A DNA stretch of 57,986 nt from contig DATMML010000094.1 of assembly GCA_035570235.1 (NCBI GenBank), positions 1 through 57,986 of the forward strand, given 5' to 3'. The notes beneath the pieces were generated by a model. That model saw only the letters and a program-made list of their open reading frames with translations. It did not search any database and was not told where the DNA came from. The stretch comes from Vicinamibacteria bacterium. GTDB taxonomy: Bacteria > Acidobacteriota > Vicinamibacteria > Fen-336. Shown here one piece after another: positions 23,070 through 31,998 of the stretch. The translations under genes and the position numbers were made by a program. Each line of letters starts with the position of its first letter. Position 1 is the stretch's first letter.

Positions 23070-25823
23070 ATGAGCGGCGACCGCGACGCCCTCAGCGAGC
23101 AGATCCACCTCTTGGGCGACCTCCTCGGCCAGACCCTTGTGGAGCAGGAGGGCCAGCCCCTCTTCGACCTCGTGGAGGAGATCCGGGCCCTGGCCAAGGC
23201 CCACCGCGGAGGCGACGGCGCGGCCGGCGAGCGGCTGCTCCGGAGGGTGGAGGCCCTGCCCCTGGCGGAGGCGCGGGGGGTGGTCAAGGCCTTCGCCTCC
23301 TACTTCCAGCTCGTGAACCTGGCCGAGGAAGAGGAACGGGTGCGGGTCCTGCGCCGCCGGGCCCGCGAAGCCCACGCCCACGGCGATTCCGTGGCGGAGA
23401 CGGTCCCCGCCGCCATCCGTGAGCTCCACGCGCAGGGCCTCTCCCCGGAGGAGATGCAAGCCCTCCTGCGCGACCTCCTGGTCATGCCCGTCTTCACCGC
23501 CCACCCCACCGAGGCCAAGCGCCGCACCGTCCTCACCAAGCTCGGCCGCATCGCGGAGGCCCTGCACACGCTCGACTTCCACTCCCCCACTCCCGAGGAG
23601 TCGGAGGCACTCCTGAGCCTTCTCCGCGAAGAGATCGTGTCCCTCTGGCAAACGGAAGAGACCCGCGCCTACCGCCCGAGCGTCCTCGACGAGGTGCGCA
23701 ACGGCCTCTACTACTTCGAGGCCACGCTCTTCGACTTAGCCCCCGAGATCCCGGCCCGGCTGCGGCGGGCCCTCAATCAGTACTACCCCGGCCACTCCTT
23801 CGCGGTGCCGAACTTCCTGCGGTTCGGGAGCTGGATCGGCGGCGACCGCGACGGCAACCCTTTGGTCACTCCGCGGGCAAGCGAGGAGACCCTTCGCGAA
23901 CATAAGGCGGCAGCGCTCCGCCTCCACCTGCGGGCCCTCGAGCGCATGCATGGCCACCTGAGCACGGCCGAGCGCTACGGGGTGAGCCCCGAGCTAAGGA
24001 TCAGCCTCGAGAGGGACGCCGCCCTCTTCCCGGAGGCCGCGGAGCGGGCCGCCCAGCGCTATCGCCGGCAGCCCTACCGCCAGAAGCTGGCCCTCGTCTA
24101 CCGCAAGCTCGCCGCCACCCTGGAGGCCAGCCAGCGCCCTTGGCGGATCGACCACCGTCCCCGGCCGGGGACTTACGCCGGCGCCGACGAGTTCGGGGCC
24201 GACCTCCGTCTTCTCCAGGACAGTCTGCGCACGCACGGGGGAAGCCGGCTCGCGGAAGGCCGCCTGGCCACCCTCGCGGCCCAGGTCGCGATCTTCGGGT
24301 TCCACCTGGCCACCCTCGACCTCCGCCAGCACGCCGAGCGGCACACGAGCGCGCTCTCGGAGATCTTCCAGCGCTACGCCGTCGCGGACGCGTTCGGAGC
24401 CGGGCGGGAAGAGGCCAAGGTCCAGCTCCTGACCGCGGAGCTCCTGAACCCCCGGCCCCTCACTCCCGCCCGCCTCGACTTCAGCGAGGCCACGAGCGAA
24501 ACGCTGGAGCTCTTCCGGCTGGTGCGCCGAGCCCACGAGCGCATGGGAGCGGCCGCCATCGACAGCTACATCATCAGCATGACGCGGGACGCGAGCGACC
24601 TCCTGGCCGCGCTCCTCCTGGCCAAGGACGCGGGGGTGGCCGACGCCCTCGACGTGGTCCCCCTCTTCGAGACGGTGGCCGACCTGCACGCCGCCCCCCA
24701 GACCATGGAACGGCTGTTCAAAAACCCCGCCTATGACCGCCACCTCCAGGCCCGCGGGCGCGCCCAGGCAATCATGATCGGCTACAGCGACTCCAATAAA
24801 GACGCGGGCTACCTGACCGCGAACTGGGAGCTGCACCTGGCCCAGCGCGCCCTGGCCGCCCTCTGCGCCCGCCACGGGGTGACCCTCACCCTCTTCCACG
24901 GCCGGGGCGGCTCCGTGGGCCGCGGGGGTGGACCCACCAATCGGGCCATCCTCGCCCAGCCCCCGGAATCGGTGGGGAGCCGGCTCAAGCTCACGGAGCA
25001 GGGGGAGGCCATTACCACCCGCTACGCCAACCCCCATCTGGCCCGGCGGCACCTGGAGCAGCTGGTCCACGCCGTGCTCGTGACCAGCGGCAAGCGGTCG
25101 AGGACGAGCAGCCCCTCGCGGGGGGGGGCTTGGCAGGAGGCCCTGGACGCCCTCGCGCCCCGGGCCGAGCAGGCCTATCGATCGCTCGTCCACGGCTCGC
25201 CCGCGATCCTGCGCTACTTCCGCGCGGCCACGCCCGTGGACGAAATCGGGGAGCTCAACATCGGGAGCCGCCCCGCCCGGCGTCACCCCGGAGAGGGCAT
25301 CGCCGACTTAAGGGCCATCCCTTGGGTCTTCGCCTGGACGCAGAGCCGGCTCACCCTGCCCGGCTGGTACGGTCTGGGCGCGGCCCTCGAGGCCTGGGCC
25401 CAGACCGGCGCGGAGTGGGAGTTGCTGGGGGCCATGTACCGGGAGTGGACGTTCTTCCGAACCCTCGTCGACAACGCGCAGGTCTCCCTCCGCAAGGCCG
25501 ACCTCCTGATCGCGGACGTCTACGCCGGCCTGGCCGACCCCGAGACGCGGAGGGAGATCTTTCCCCTCCTGCGCGCCGAGTACGAGCGGACGGAGGCCGC
25601 CCTCCGCCGGCTCACCGGCCAGGTGGACCTGCTGGACCACGAGCCCTGGCTGCAGCGCTCCATCCGCGTCCGCAACCCCTACATCGATCCCATGAACTAC
25701 ATCCAGGTGGCGCTCCTGCGCCGGCTGCGCAGCGCACCCGGGGGGCCAGAGGCGGACGCGCTCAAGGAGGCGGTGCTCCTCAGCGTCAACGGGATTGCGG
25801 CCGGGCTGCGGAACACGGGGTGA
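23070..25823 (+). CDS. ppc: Phosphoenolpyruvate carboxylase
   Basis: The 917-residue protein is the usual PEPC length. The catalytic motifs are all present: FTAHPTEAKRR (active-site His), GSWIGGDRDGNPLVT, MIGYSDSNKDAGYL, FHGRGGSVGRGGGPTN and IPWVFAWTQSRL, ending NGIAAGLRNTG. It carboxylates PEP to oxaloacetate, refilling the TCA cycle in the cytoplasm. The ATG has GGGAGAGCG upstream. It appears monocistronic. Confidence 0.97.
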   Translation: MSGDRDALSEQIHLLGDLLGQTLVEQEGQPLFDLVEEIRALAKAHRGGDGAAGERLLRRVEALPLAEARGVVKAFASYFQLVNLAEEEERVRVLRRRAREAHAHGDSVAETVPAAIRELHAQGLSPEEMQALLRDLLVMPVFTAHPTEAKRRTVLTKLGRIAEALHTLDFHSPTPEESEALLSLLREEIVSLWQTEETRAYRPSVLDEVRNGLYYFEATLFDLAPEIPARLRRALNQYYPGHSFAVPNFLRFGSWIGGDRDGNPLVTPRASEETLREHKAAALRLHLRALERMHGHLSTAERYGVSPELRISLERDAALFPEAAERAAQRYRRQPYRQKLALVYRKLAATLEASQRPWRIDHRPRPGTYAGADEFGADLRLLQDSLRTHGGSRLAEGRLATLAAQVAIFGFHLATLDLRQHAERHTSALSEIFQRYAVADAFGAGREEAKVQLLTAELLNPRPLTPARLDFSEATSETLELFRLVRRAHERMGAAAIDSYIISMTRDASDLLAALLLAKDAGVADALDVVPLFETVADLHAAPQTMERLFKNPAYDRHLQARGRAQAIMIGYSDSNKDAGYLTANWELHLAQRALAALCARHGVTLTLFHGRGGSVGRGGGPTNRAILAQPPESVGSRLKLTEQGEAITTRYANPHLARRHLEQLVHAVLVTSGKRSRTSSPSRGGAWQEALDALAPRAEQAYRSLVHGSPAILRYFRAATPVDEIGELNIGSRPARRHPGEGIADLRAIPWVFAWTQSRLTLPGWYGLGAALEAWAQTGAEWELLGAMYREWTFFRTLVDNAQVSLRKADLLIADVYAGLADPETRREIFPLLRAEYERTEAALRRLTGQVDLLDHEPWLQRSIRVRNPYIDPMNYIQVALLRRLRSAPGGPEADALKEAVLLSVNGIAAGLRNTG

Positions 25824-25834
25824 GAGCCTAGGGC

Positions 25835-26251
25835 TCACCGGCACTTGACGAGGCGGGCCCGCCCCCCGAGGGTCAGGTGGAAAGGACCCAAGGAGGGGCC
25901 CTCCTCGAGGGCGATCTCCAAGACCAGGTTCGTGCCCTCGCTCGACCCACGGTAGAGGGCGGGAGCGCCGCCCTCGGCTTCGTCCTTGCGGGTGGGGCCA
26001 CCGTGCTCGCGGACGAAGCGACCCTTGGCTTCGAACCGACCTCTCTCGTCCAGGACCATGGCCTCGCCTATGCTCCCGTGGGCGCAATCGAACTCCAGGA
26101 GGGCCCCCGTCTCCCCCACCGACATGCGCACGTGCTGTCCGCCCCACTCTCCGCTCGCCAGGCGCGTCCCGGCCTCCGCCCCGGGAGGGGGGAATAGGCC
26201 GCCGAGCACGAGCAGGGCCGCGAGCACCCTTCTGCCACCGATCGCGGTCAT
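25835..26251 (-). CDS. Small secreted protein of unknown function
   Basis: The protein has about 138 residues with a signal peptide (RRVLAALLVLGGLF, cleavage near AEA-GTR). The mature part is beta-rich with DCAHGS and a terminal VKCR, so one disulfide is likely. It alternates short strands, as in a small beta-barrel inhibitor or lipocalin-like fold. ATG 26251 and TTG 26260 are both possible starts; AAGGA lies between them. It is convergent with ppc. No family is recognised. Confidence 0.65.
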   Translation of the reverse strand: MTAIGGRRVLAALLVLGGLFPPPGAEAGTRLASGEWGGQHVRMSVGETGALLEFDCAHGSIGEAMVLDERGRFEAKGRFVREHGGPTRKDEAEGGAPALYRGSSEGTNLVLEIALEEGPSLGPFHLTLGGRARLVKCR

Positions 26252-26304
26252 GTCCTTCAAGATACGTCCGCCGCGTGCTTTTATTCAATTCATTCAATTT
26301 TTTG

Positions 26305-26333
26305 TTGACAGGACGACGGGGCGGGCTGAAAAT
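26305..26333 (+). promoter_or_regulatory. Probable sigma-70 promoter of the large secreted repeat protein
   Basis: TTGACA (26305-26310) and GAAAAT (26328-26333) are separated by 17 bases. Upstream is an AT-rich run (26278-26304) that stands out in this GC-rich DNA and may act as an UP element. The leader to the ATG at 26594 would be about 255 bases. Confidence 0.45.
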
Positions 26334-26531
26334 CCCCCGACTTAGTTGAGAGTTGCTGCGGGCCAGCCAACGAAGTGGGGTCCGCGAGGTTCTTCCGGGC
26401 CCGTCCGGGGTTTCTAGCGGACAGGGGGTCTTGCGGGAGTGCACGTCGTTCGCCGTCTTCCCCCAGAAAAGCGCGATGTGAGCGGGCCCACCGCCGGCCC
26501 GCCACCCAGGGGCGTAGCGTCCGCACACCTT

Positions 26532-26557
26532 CCCCGCCGGCAGGGCTCTCGGCGGGG
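26532..26557 (+). promoter_or_regulatory. Leader hairpin before the secreted repeat protein
   Basis: CCCCGCCG (26532-26539) and CGGCGGGG (26550-26557) form a perfect 8-bp stem with a 10-base loop, 37 bases before the start codon. There is no T-run. It may stabilise the mRNA or control translation. I could not match the roughly 255-base leader to a known riboswitch class. Confidence 0.35.
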
Positions 26558-26593
26558 GTCAACGACACTCCAGACTGCGAGGGGGCAGGAGAT

Positions 26594-29500
26594 ATGAGGA
26601 GAACCGCCGGACTACTCGTGGGAGGGGGCCTGGGTCTTTGCGCGTTGGCCCTCATGTCCTCGGACGGTCCCGCTCGCGCCGCCCAGAACACGACCCATCC
26701 GATCAAGCGGATGACAAATCCCGCGTTCCTCAGCCCCGATCACTTCGACCAGTCGCCCCCGCTCCGGGAGATGCCGGAGATCGCCCCCAACTGGGCCGAG
26801 CTGGACCGGCACGAGGTGAAGCGGTGGGCCCACCAGCATCCCCTGCTCACCCCCGCGCAGCTCATGCTCTTCGCCGACCCCGCCCGCCAAGCCGCCCTGA
26901 CGAGCGCGATCACGCCCGCCCTCAGCGCGAGCGCCGGTCTGAATTTCGACGGTGTGGGCGTTCCAAGCTACACCCCCACGGGAGCCCCCCCGGACACCGA
27001 AGGCGCGGTGGGCGCGACCCAGTACGTCCAATGGGTCAACACCGCTTTCGCCGTCTTCAATAAGTCCACGGGCGCGGTGATTTACGGCCCCGTGGCTGGC
27101 AACACGGTCTGGCAGGGCTTCGGAGGGTCGTGCGAGACGGACAACGACGGCGATCCCATCGTTATGTACGACAAGGCCGCCAACCGCTGGCTGATGATGC
27201 AGTTCGCCGTCACCGGCGGCCCGCCCTATTATCAGTGCGTCGCCGTTTCCACGACTTCCGATGCGACCGGAACCTGGAACCGCTACTCCTACCAGTTCGC
27301 CGACTTCAACGACTATCCGAAGGGCGGCGTCTGGCCCGACGCCTACTACGTCACCTACAACATGTTCGCGGGAGGGGTGACCTTCAGCGGCGCCCAGGTC
27401 TGCGCAATGGACCGCAGCGCCATGCTGAACGGCACCGCCGCCACCCAGCAATGCTTTCAGCTCTCCTCGAACTACGGGGGGCTCCTGCCCGGGGACCTGG
27501 ACGGCGCAACCCCGCCTCCCGTCGGTTCCCCCGAGTACGTGCTGGCCTTCGACGACGTGAGTCTCAGCGCGCTCAACCTCTGGAAGTTCCACGTCGACTG
27601 GACGACCCCCAGCAACTCCACCCTCACCGGCCCCACCAGCCTGCCCGTGGCCGCTTTCGCCGAGGCCTGCAACGGTGGCACCTGCATCCCTCAGGCCGGC
27701 ACGTCGCAGCAGGTCGACTCGCTCGCCGATCGAATGATGTACCGCCTGGCTTATCGCAACTTCGGCGATCACGAGGCGCTGGTCACGAATCACTCCGTCA
27801 CCTCCGCCGGCGTCTCCGGCGTCCGCTGGTATGAGATCCGTTCCCCGGGGGGGACACCCGCCGTCACCCAGCAGTCCACGTTCCAGCCCGACGCCACCTA
27901 CCGCTGGATGGGCAGCGTCGCCATGGACCACGTCGGCAACATGCTCCTCGGCTACAGCGCCTCCAGCTCCTCGCTCCATCCCAGCGTCCGGGTCACGGGT
28001 CGACTCTCCACCGACCCCCTGAACACCCTGCAAGCGGAAACCGTGGTCGTCACCGGCAACGGATCGCAGAGCGGGCAAAGCCTCACCCGCTGGGGCGACT
28101 ACAGCGCCATGCAGATCGACCCCGCGGACGACTGCACCTTCTGGTACACGCAGGAGTACGAGCAGAGCACGGGGGCTTTCAACTGGAGCACGCGCATCGC
28201 GACGTTCAAGTTCCCCTCCTGCGCGACCACCGCCACCCCCGACTTCTCGGTCTCGGACTCGCCCGGCTCGGTCACCGTGGCCCAGGGGGGGAGCGGGACC
28301 AGCACCATCACTGTGGGCAGCCTGAACGGCTTCAGCTCCGCGGTCTCCCTCTCCGCGAGCGGGGTGCCGAGCGGGGTCACGGCGTCCTTCTCGCCGGGCT
28401 CGGTCACGCCTCCCGCCAACGGCAGCGGGGCGTCCACCCTCACCCTGACCGCCTCCTCTTCGGCCACCACGGGCACCGCGGTCGTGACCGTGACCGGGAC
28501 CTCGGGGTCGACCACCCACTCCGCCACCGTCAGCCTCACCGTGACCGCGGCCCCCGACTTCTCGGTGTCCGCCTCGCCCGGCTCGGTCACCGTGGCCCAA
28601 GGGGGGAGCGGGACCAGCACCATCACCGTGGGCAGCCTGAATGGCTTTAGCTCCGCGGTCTCCCTCTCCGCGAGCGGGGTGCCGAGCGGAGTCACGGCCT
28701 CCTTCTCGCCGGTCTCGGTCACGCCCCCCGCCAACGGCAGCGGGGCGTCCACCCTCACCCTGACTGCCTCCTCCTCGGCCACCACGGGCACCGCGGTCCT
28801 GACCGTGACCGGGACCTCGGGGTCGACCACCCACACCACCACCGTCAGCCTCACCGTGGCCGCGGCCCCCAACTTCTCGGTGTCGGCCTCGCCCAGCTCG
28901 GTCACCGTCGCCCAAGGGGGGAGCGGGACCAGCACCATCACCGTGGGCAGCCTGAACGGCTTCAGCTCCGCGGTATCCCTCTCCGCGAGCGGAGTGCCGA
29001 GCGGGGTCACGGCCTCCTTCTCGCCGGTCTCGGTCACGCCTCCCGCCAACGGCAGCGGGGCGTCCACCCTCACCCTGACCGCCTCCTCTTCGGCCACCAC
29101 GGGCACGGCGGTCGTGACCGTGACCGGCACCTCCGGGTCGACCACTCATTCCACTACCGTCAGCATCACCGTGACCACGGCCCCCAACTTCTCGGTGTCG
29201 GCCTCACCCAGCTCGGTCACCGTCGCCCAGGGGGGCAGCGGGACCAGCACCATCACCGTGGGCAGCCTGAACGGCTTCAACTCCGCGGTCTCCCTCTCCG
29301 CGAGCGGGGTGCCGAGCGGGGTCACGGCCTCCTTCTCGCCGGGCTCGGTCACGCCCCCCGCCAACGGCAGCGGGGCGTCCACCCTCACCCTGACTGCCTC
29401 CTCCTCGGCCACCACGGGCACCGCGGTCGTGACCGTGACCGGGACCTCAGGGTCGACCACTCATTCCGCGACCGTGAACCTCACCGTGACCGCGGCCCCC

Positions 29501-31198
29501 GACTTCTCGGTGTCGGCTTCGCCCAGCTCGGTCACCGTCGTCCAGGGGGGGAGCAGCCCGAGCACCATCACCGTGGGGAGCCTGAACGGCTTCAGCTCCG
29601 CGGCCTCCCTCTCCGCTACCGGCCAACCGGGCGGGGTGACGGCCTCCTTCTCGCCCGCCTCCGTGACGCCCCCCGCCAACGGCAGCGCCCCCTCCACCTT
29701 GACCCTCTCCGCCTCCGTCAGCGCCGCCGTCGGCACCTACACCGTGACCGCCACCGGCACCTCCGGCTCGACCAGCCACAGCGCCACCATCACCCTGACC
29801 ATCACCAGCCCCGGCGGGGCTTTGACCGCCACCTACGACCCCACCCTCAAGGCGCCGAAGTGCGCCTCCGTGGGCAACTCCTGCGACTCCGGCCCCTCGC
29901 TGCTCCTGGGTCGCGACAGCATGTCCGGCGGGGCGGAGCCGAACCAGCCCAACAACGTCAACAGCTCGTGCGCGGACGGCACCTCCGGGACCTTCCACTC
30001 CGACGAGTCCAACGATCGGATCGTGGTGGCCACCACGGACGGCAGCGCCTTCGCCCCCGGCAAGACGGTGAAGGTCACGGCTACGGTGTGGGCGTGGAAC
30101 ACCGGATCCTCGGACGCTCTCGATCTCTACTATGCGGCCGACGCCACCAGCCCGACCTGGACGCCCATCCAGACCAGCATCGTCCCCACCGCGGGCGGGG
30201 CCCAGGCGCTCTCCGCGACCTACACCCTGCCCACGGGCGGCAGCCTGCAGGCGGTGCGCGCCAACTTCCGCTACTTGGGTAGCGCCTCTCCCTGCAGCGG
30301 CGGGTCCTACGACGAAGCCGACGACTTGATCTTCGCAGTGGGCGCGGGTAGTCCCGACTTCACGATCGCGGCCTCCCCGGCGTCGGTCACCGTGACCCAG
30401 GGCGGGAGCGGGACCAGCACCCTCACCGTCGCCAGCCTTGGCGGATTCAGCTCCGCCACCAGCCTGAGCGCATCCGGGCTCCCGAGCGGCGTGACCGCCG
30501 CTTTCTCCGCGACGCCGGTGACGCCGCCCGCCAACGGCAGCGCCACCTCCACCTTGACCTTGACCGCCTCCGCTTCCGCGACCACGGGGCCGGCGACGGT
30601 GACCCTAAGCGCGATCTCCGGCTCGCTCACCCACAGCACGACCTTGAGTCTCACCGTCAACACCCCGGGGGGGGGACCGCAGAGCGCGGTCTACGACACC
30701 ACCCTGAAAGCCCCGAAGTGCGCGACGGTGGGGAGCTCCTGCGACTCCGGAGCGTCGTTGCTCCTGGGCCGCGACAACATGTCCGGGGGCGCGGAGGCGC
30801 ACCAACCCAACACCATCAACAACTCCTGCGCCGACGGGACCTCCGGAACCTTCCATTCCGACGAGTCCAACGACCGCATTGTCGTGGCCACCACGGACGG
30901 GAGCCCCCTGGCCCACGGCAAGACGGTGAAGATCACGGCCACGGTGTGGGCGTGGAGCACGGGGTCGTCCGACGCCCTCGACCTCTACTACGCGGCCAAC
31001 GCCAGCAGCCCCACCTGGGTCTTCATCGCCACGATCGTCCCCCCTGCGGGCGGGGTCCAGAACCTATCCGCGACGTACACGCTGCCCACGGGCAGCCTGC
31101 AGGCGGTCCGCGCGAATTTCCGGTATCAGGGCCGCGCGTCGGCCTGTAGCACGGGCGCGTACGACGACCACGACGACTTGGTGTTCGCCGTGCAATAG
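26594..31198 (+). CDS. Large secreted multidomain protein with Ig-like repeats
   Basis: The 1534-residue protein starts at ATG 26594 (AGGAGAT in front) and has a signal peptide ending near ARAAQ. Residues about 30-545 form a beta-rich, probably propeller-like domain (DTEGAVGATQYVQWVN, GVWPDAYYVTYNMF). Five Ig-like repeats of 105 residues follow (type PDFSVSASPSSVTVAQGG), then a domain of about 178 residues with TLKAPKCASVGNSCDSG and SGTFHSDESNDRIVV. Next come a sixth, divergent Ig-like repeat and a second copy of the Cys-containing domain. The order is head-(Ig)5-D-Ig-D. No catalytic motif is seen. It is probably a surface or extracellular adhesin or binding protein. Confidence 0.9.
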   Translation: MRRTAGLLVGGGLGLCALALMSSDGPARAAQNTTHPIKRMTNPAFLSPDHFDQSPPLREMPEIAPNWAELDRHEVKRWAHQHPLLTPAQLMLFADPARQAALTSAITPALSASAGLNFDGVGVPSYTPTGAPPDTEGAVGATQYVQWVNTAFAVFNKSTGAVIYGPVAGNTVWQGFGGSCETDNDGDPIVMYDKAANRWLMMQFAVTGGPPYYQCVAVSTTSDATGTWNRYSYQFADFNDYPKGGVWPDAYYVTYNMFAGGVTFSGAQVCAMDRSAMLNGTAATQQCFQLSSNYGGLLPGDLDGATPPPVGSPEYVLAFDDVSLSALNLWKFHVDWTTPSNSTLTGPTSLPVAAFAEACNGGTCIPQAGTSQQVDSLADRMMYRLAYRNFGDHEALVTNHSVTSAGVSGVRWYEIRSPGGTPAVTQQSTFQPDATYRWMGSVAMDHVGNMLLGYSASSSSLHPSVRVTGRLSTDPLNTLQAETVVVTGNGSQSGQSLTRWGDYSAMQIDPADDCTFWYTQEYEQSTGAFNWSTRIATFKFPSCATTATPDFSVSDSPGSVTVAQGGSGTSTITVGSLNGFSSAVSLSASGVPSGVTASFSPGSVTPPANGSGASTLTLTASSSATTGTAVVTVTGTSGSTTHSATVSLTVTAAPDFSVSASPGSVTVAQGGSGTSTITVGSLNGFSSAVSLSASGVPSGVTASFSPVSVTPPANGSGASTLTLTASSSATTGTAVLTVTGTSGSTTHTTTVSLTVAAAPNFSVSASPSSVTVAQGGSGTSTITVGSLNGFSSAVSLSASGVPSGVTASFSPVSVTPPANGSGASTLTLTASSSATTGTAVVTVTGTSGSTTHSTTVSITVTTAPNFSVSASPSSVTVAQGGSGTSTITVGSLNGFNSAVSLSASGVPSGVTASFSPGSVTPPANGSGASTLTLTASSSATTGTAVVTVTGTSGSTTHSATVNLTVTAAPDFSVSASPSSVTVVQGGSSPSTITVGSLNGFSSAASLSATGQPGGVTASFSPASVTPPANGSAPSTLTLSASVSAAVGTYTVTATGTSGSTSHSATITLTITSPGGALTATYDPTLKAPKCASVGNSCDSGPSLLLGRDSMSGGAEPNQPNNVNSSCADGTSGTFHSDESNDRIVVATTDGSAFAPGKTVKVTATVWAWNTGSSDALDLYYAADATSPTWTPIQTSIVPTAGGAQALSATYTLPTGGSLQAVRANFRYLGSASPCSGGSYDEADDLIFAVGAGSPDFTIAASPASVTVTQGGSGTSTLTVASLGGFSSATSLSASGLPSGVTAAFSATPVTPPANGSATSTLTLTASASATTGPATVTLSAISGSLTHSTTLSLTVNTPGGGPQSAVYDTTLKAPKCATVGSSCDSGASLLLGRDNMSGGAEAHQPNTINNSCADGTSGTFHSDESNDRIVVATTDGSPLAHGKTVKITATVWAWSTGSSDALDLYYAANASSPTWVFIATIVPPAGGVQNLSATYTLPTGSLQAVRANFRYQGRASACSTGAYDDHDDLVFAVQ
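28241..29815 (+). repeat. Five in-frame 315-base tandem repeats
   Basis: Copies start at 28241, 28556, 28871, 29186 and 29501, each exactly 315 bases (105 codons). The first four are almost identical at DNA level, including silent positions; the fifth has drifted, above all in its second half. Each encodes one Ig-like domain. The uniform length and near-identity point to recent duplication or gene conversion, and such arrays can change copy number. Confidence 0.92.
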
Positions 31199-31217
31199 TC
31201 GGGGTCGGGATCGAGTC

Positions 31218-31251
31218 GGGCCGAGCGGGCCGCGGATGGCCGGATCGGCCC
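31218..31251. terminator. Hairpin between convergent genes, probable terminator
   Basis: GGGCCGA (31218-31224) pairs with TCGGCCC (31245-31251), and GGCC/GGCC pairing lies inside. It is followed by CTTCCTTATCT. It lies between the ends of the secreted repeat protein and the selenoprotein gene and could serve the plus-strand gene or both. Confidence 0.5.
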
Positions 31252-31281
31252 TTCCTTATCTATTGCCCGGGCGGGGCTCTC

Positions 31282-31950
31282 TTACAACCGGGCCGCGCGG
31301 GCCAGGTGGTCGGCCAGCGCCTTCTCGGCCTCTTCGGGGAGGAAGCCGAAGGGTCCCATCTCCCCCTTGTAGAGAACGCGGCCTCCCACCCCCAGGACGT
31401 AGATCCTCTCCGGCCAGGCGGCAAAGGCTTTCTCGGCCGGGCCATCCATGGGGTCGATGGCCACGGGGATCCGGTACTTCAGGCGATCGACCAGGATTTT
31501 GGCCGCCGCCTGCCGGTCCTCGATCCGCCGCGGCTGCTTGAAGACGATCCCGTCCTTGACGTTGGACTCCATCGACCACTCGTCCTCGGGGTGGGCCTCC
31601 GTGATGTAGACGGTGAGGAACTGGGCGCGGTCGCGGTAGGCGTCGTAGATGCGATGAAGATCACCGATCTTCTTGCGGAAGGGCGGTCAGGTACAGCTCC
31701 CGAAGACCAGGACCAGAGGCTTCTCGCTCCAAAGCCCGGACAGCTGGACGGGGGAGCCTTCGAACATCTCGAGCTTGAGATCGGGTGCGGTCTGGCCGAC
31801 GCTCAGGGCCCCCTCGGCGCGGCGATCGTACTTGTTGTAGCGGAGGATCCCCTTGCGGACGAGGTACATGTACGCCCCTGCCCCCCCCGCGACGACCGCC
31901 AGCCCCAAGGCCGTGCCCACCAGCAGGCTTCTCTTCGTTCTCTTATGCAT
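31282..31950 (-). CDS. Iodothyronine deiodinase-like selenoprotein (TGA read as selenocysteine)
   Basis: The 222-residue ORF is interrupted only by an in-frame TGA at codon 88 (31687-31689). Around it the protein reads LVLVFGSCT-U-PPFRKK, matching the deiodinase active site FGSCTUPPF/PSF. Downstream the frame stays open and keeps the family: TVYITEAHPEDEW (His120, 32 residues after Sec, the same spacing as DIO1), RIEDRQAAAKIL, and WPERIYVLGVGGRVLYKGEM with PEEAEKALADHL. The second deiodinase His (in QHRSLEDR) is Pro here. An N-terminal membrane anchor (residues 9-30) precedes the thioredoxin fold. Substrate is unknown; a membrane-bound thiol or dehalogenating redox role is likely. Upstream by 48 bases on the same strand is the UreH/NicO-like gene. 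Confidence 0.88.
31656..31672 (-). promoter_or_regulatory. Bacterial SECIS hairpin
   Basis: On the minus strand GAAGATC (31672-31666), loop GGT (31665-31663) and GATCTTC (31662-31656) form a perfect 7-bp stem. The apical loop begins 22 bases after the TGA and starts with GG. Known bacterial SECIS elements have the loop about 16-37 bases after UGA with a G in its first two positions. A lower GC/GC pairing across a small internal loop may extend it. It lies inside the coding sequence, as expected for bacteria. Confidence 0.8.
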
Positions 31951-31998
31951 GGCGCGCGGTAGTGTAACGTGAGAGGGGGGGCGGGGCCAGAGGGGGCC

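Noticed and set aside
26612-29149. Long minus-strand ORF of 845 codons
   Set aside because: It is antisense to the secreted repeat protein; its Gly/Arg-rich repeats mirror the other strand and it has no recognisable domain.
28241-29815. CRISPR array
   Set aside because: The repeats are 315 bases, in frame, without unique spacers, and encode Ig-like domains.
31687-31950. Two separate genes or a pseudogene broken by a stop codon
   Set aside because: The stop is TGA at the exact selenocysteine position of the deiodinase family, the frame continues without change and a SECIS-like hairpin follows.
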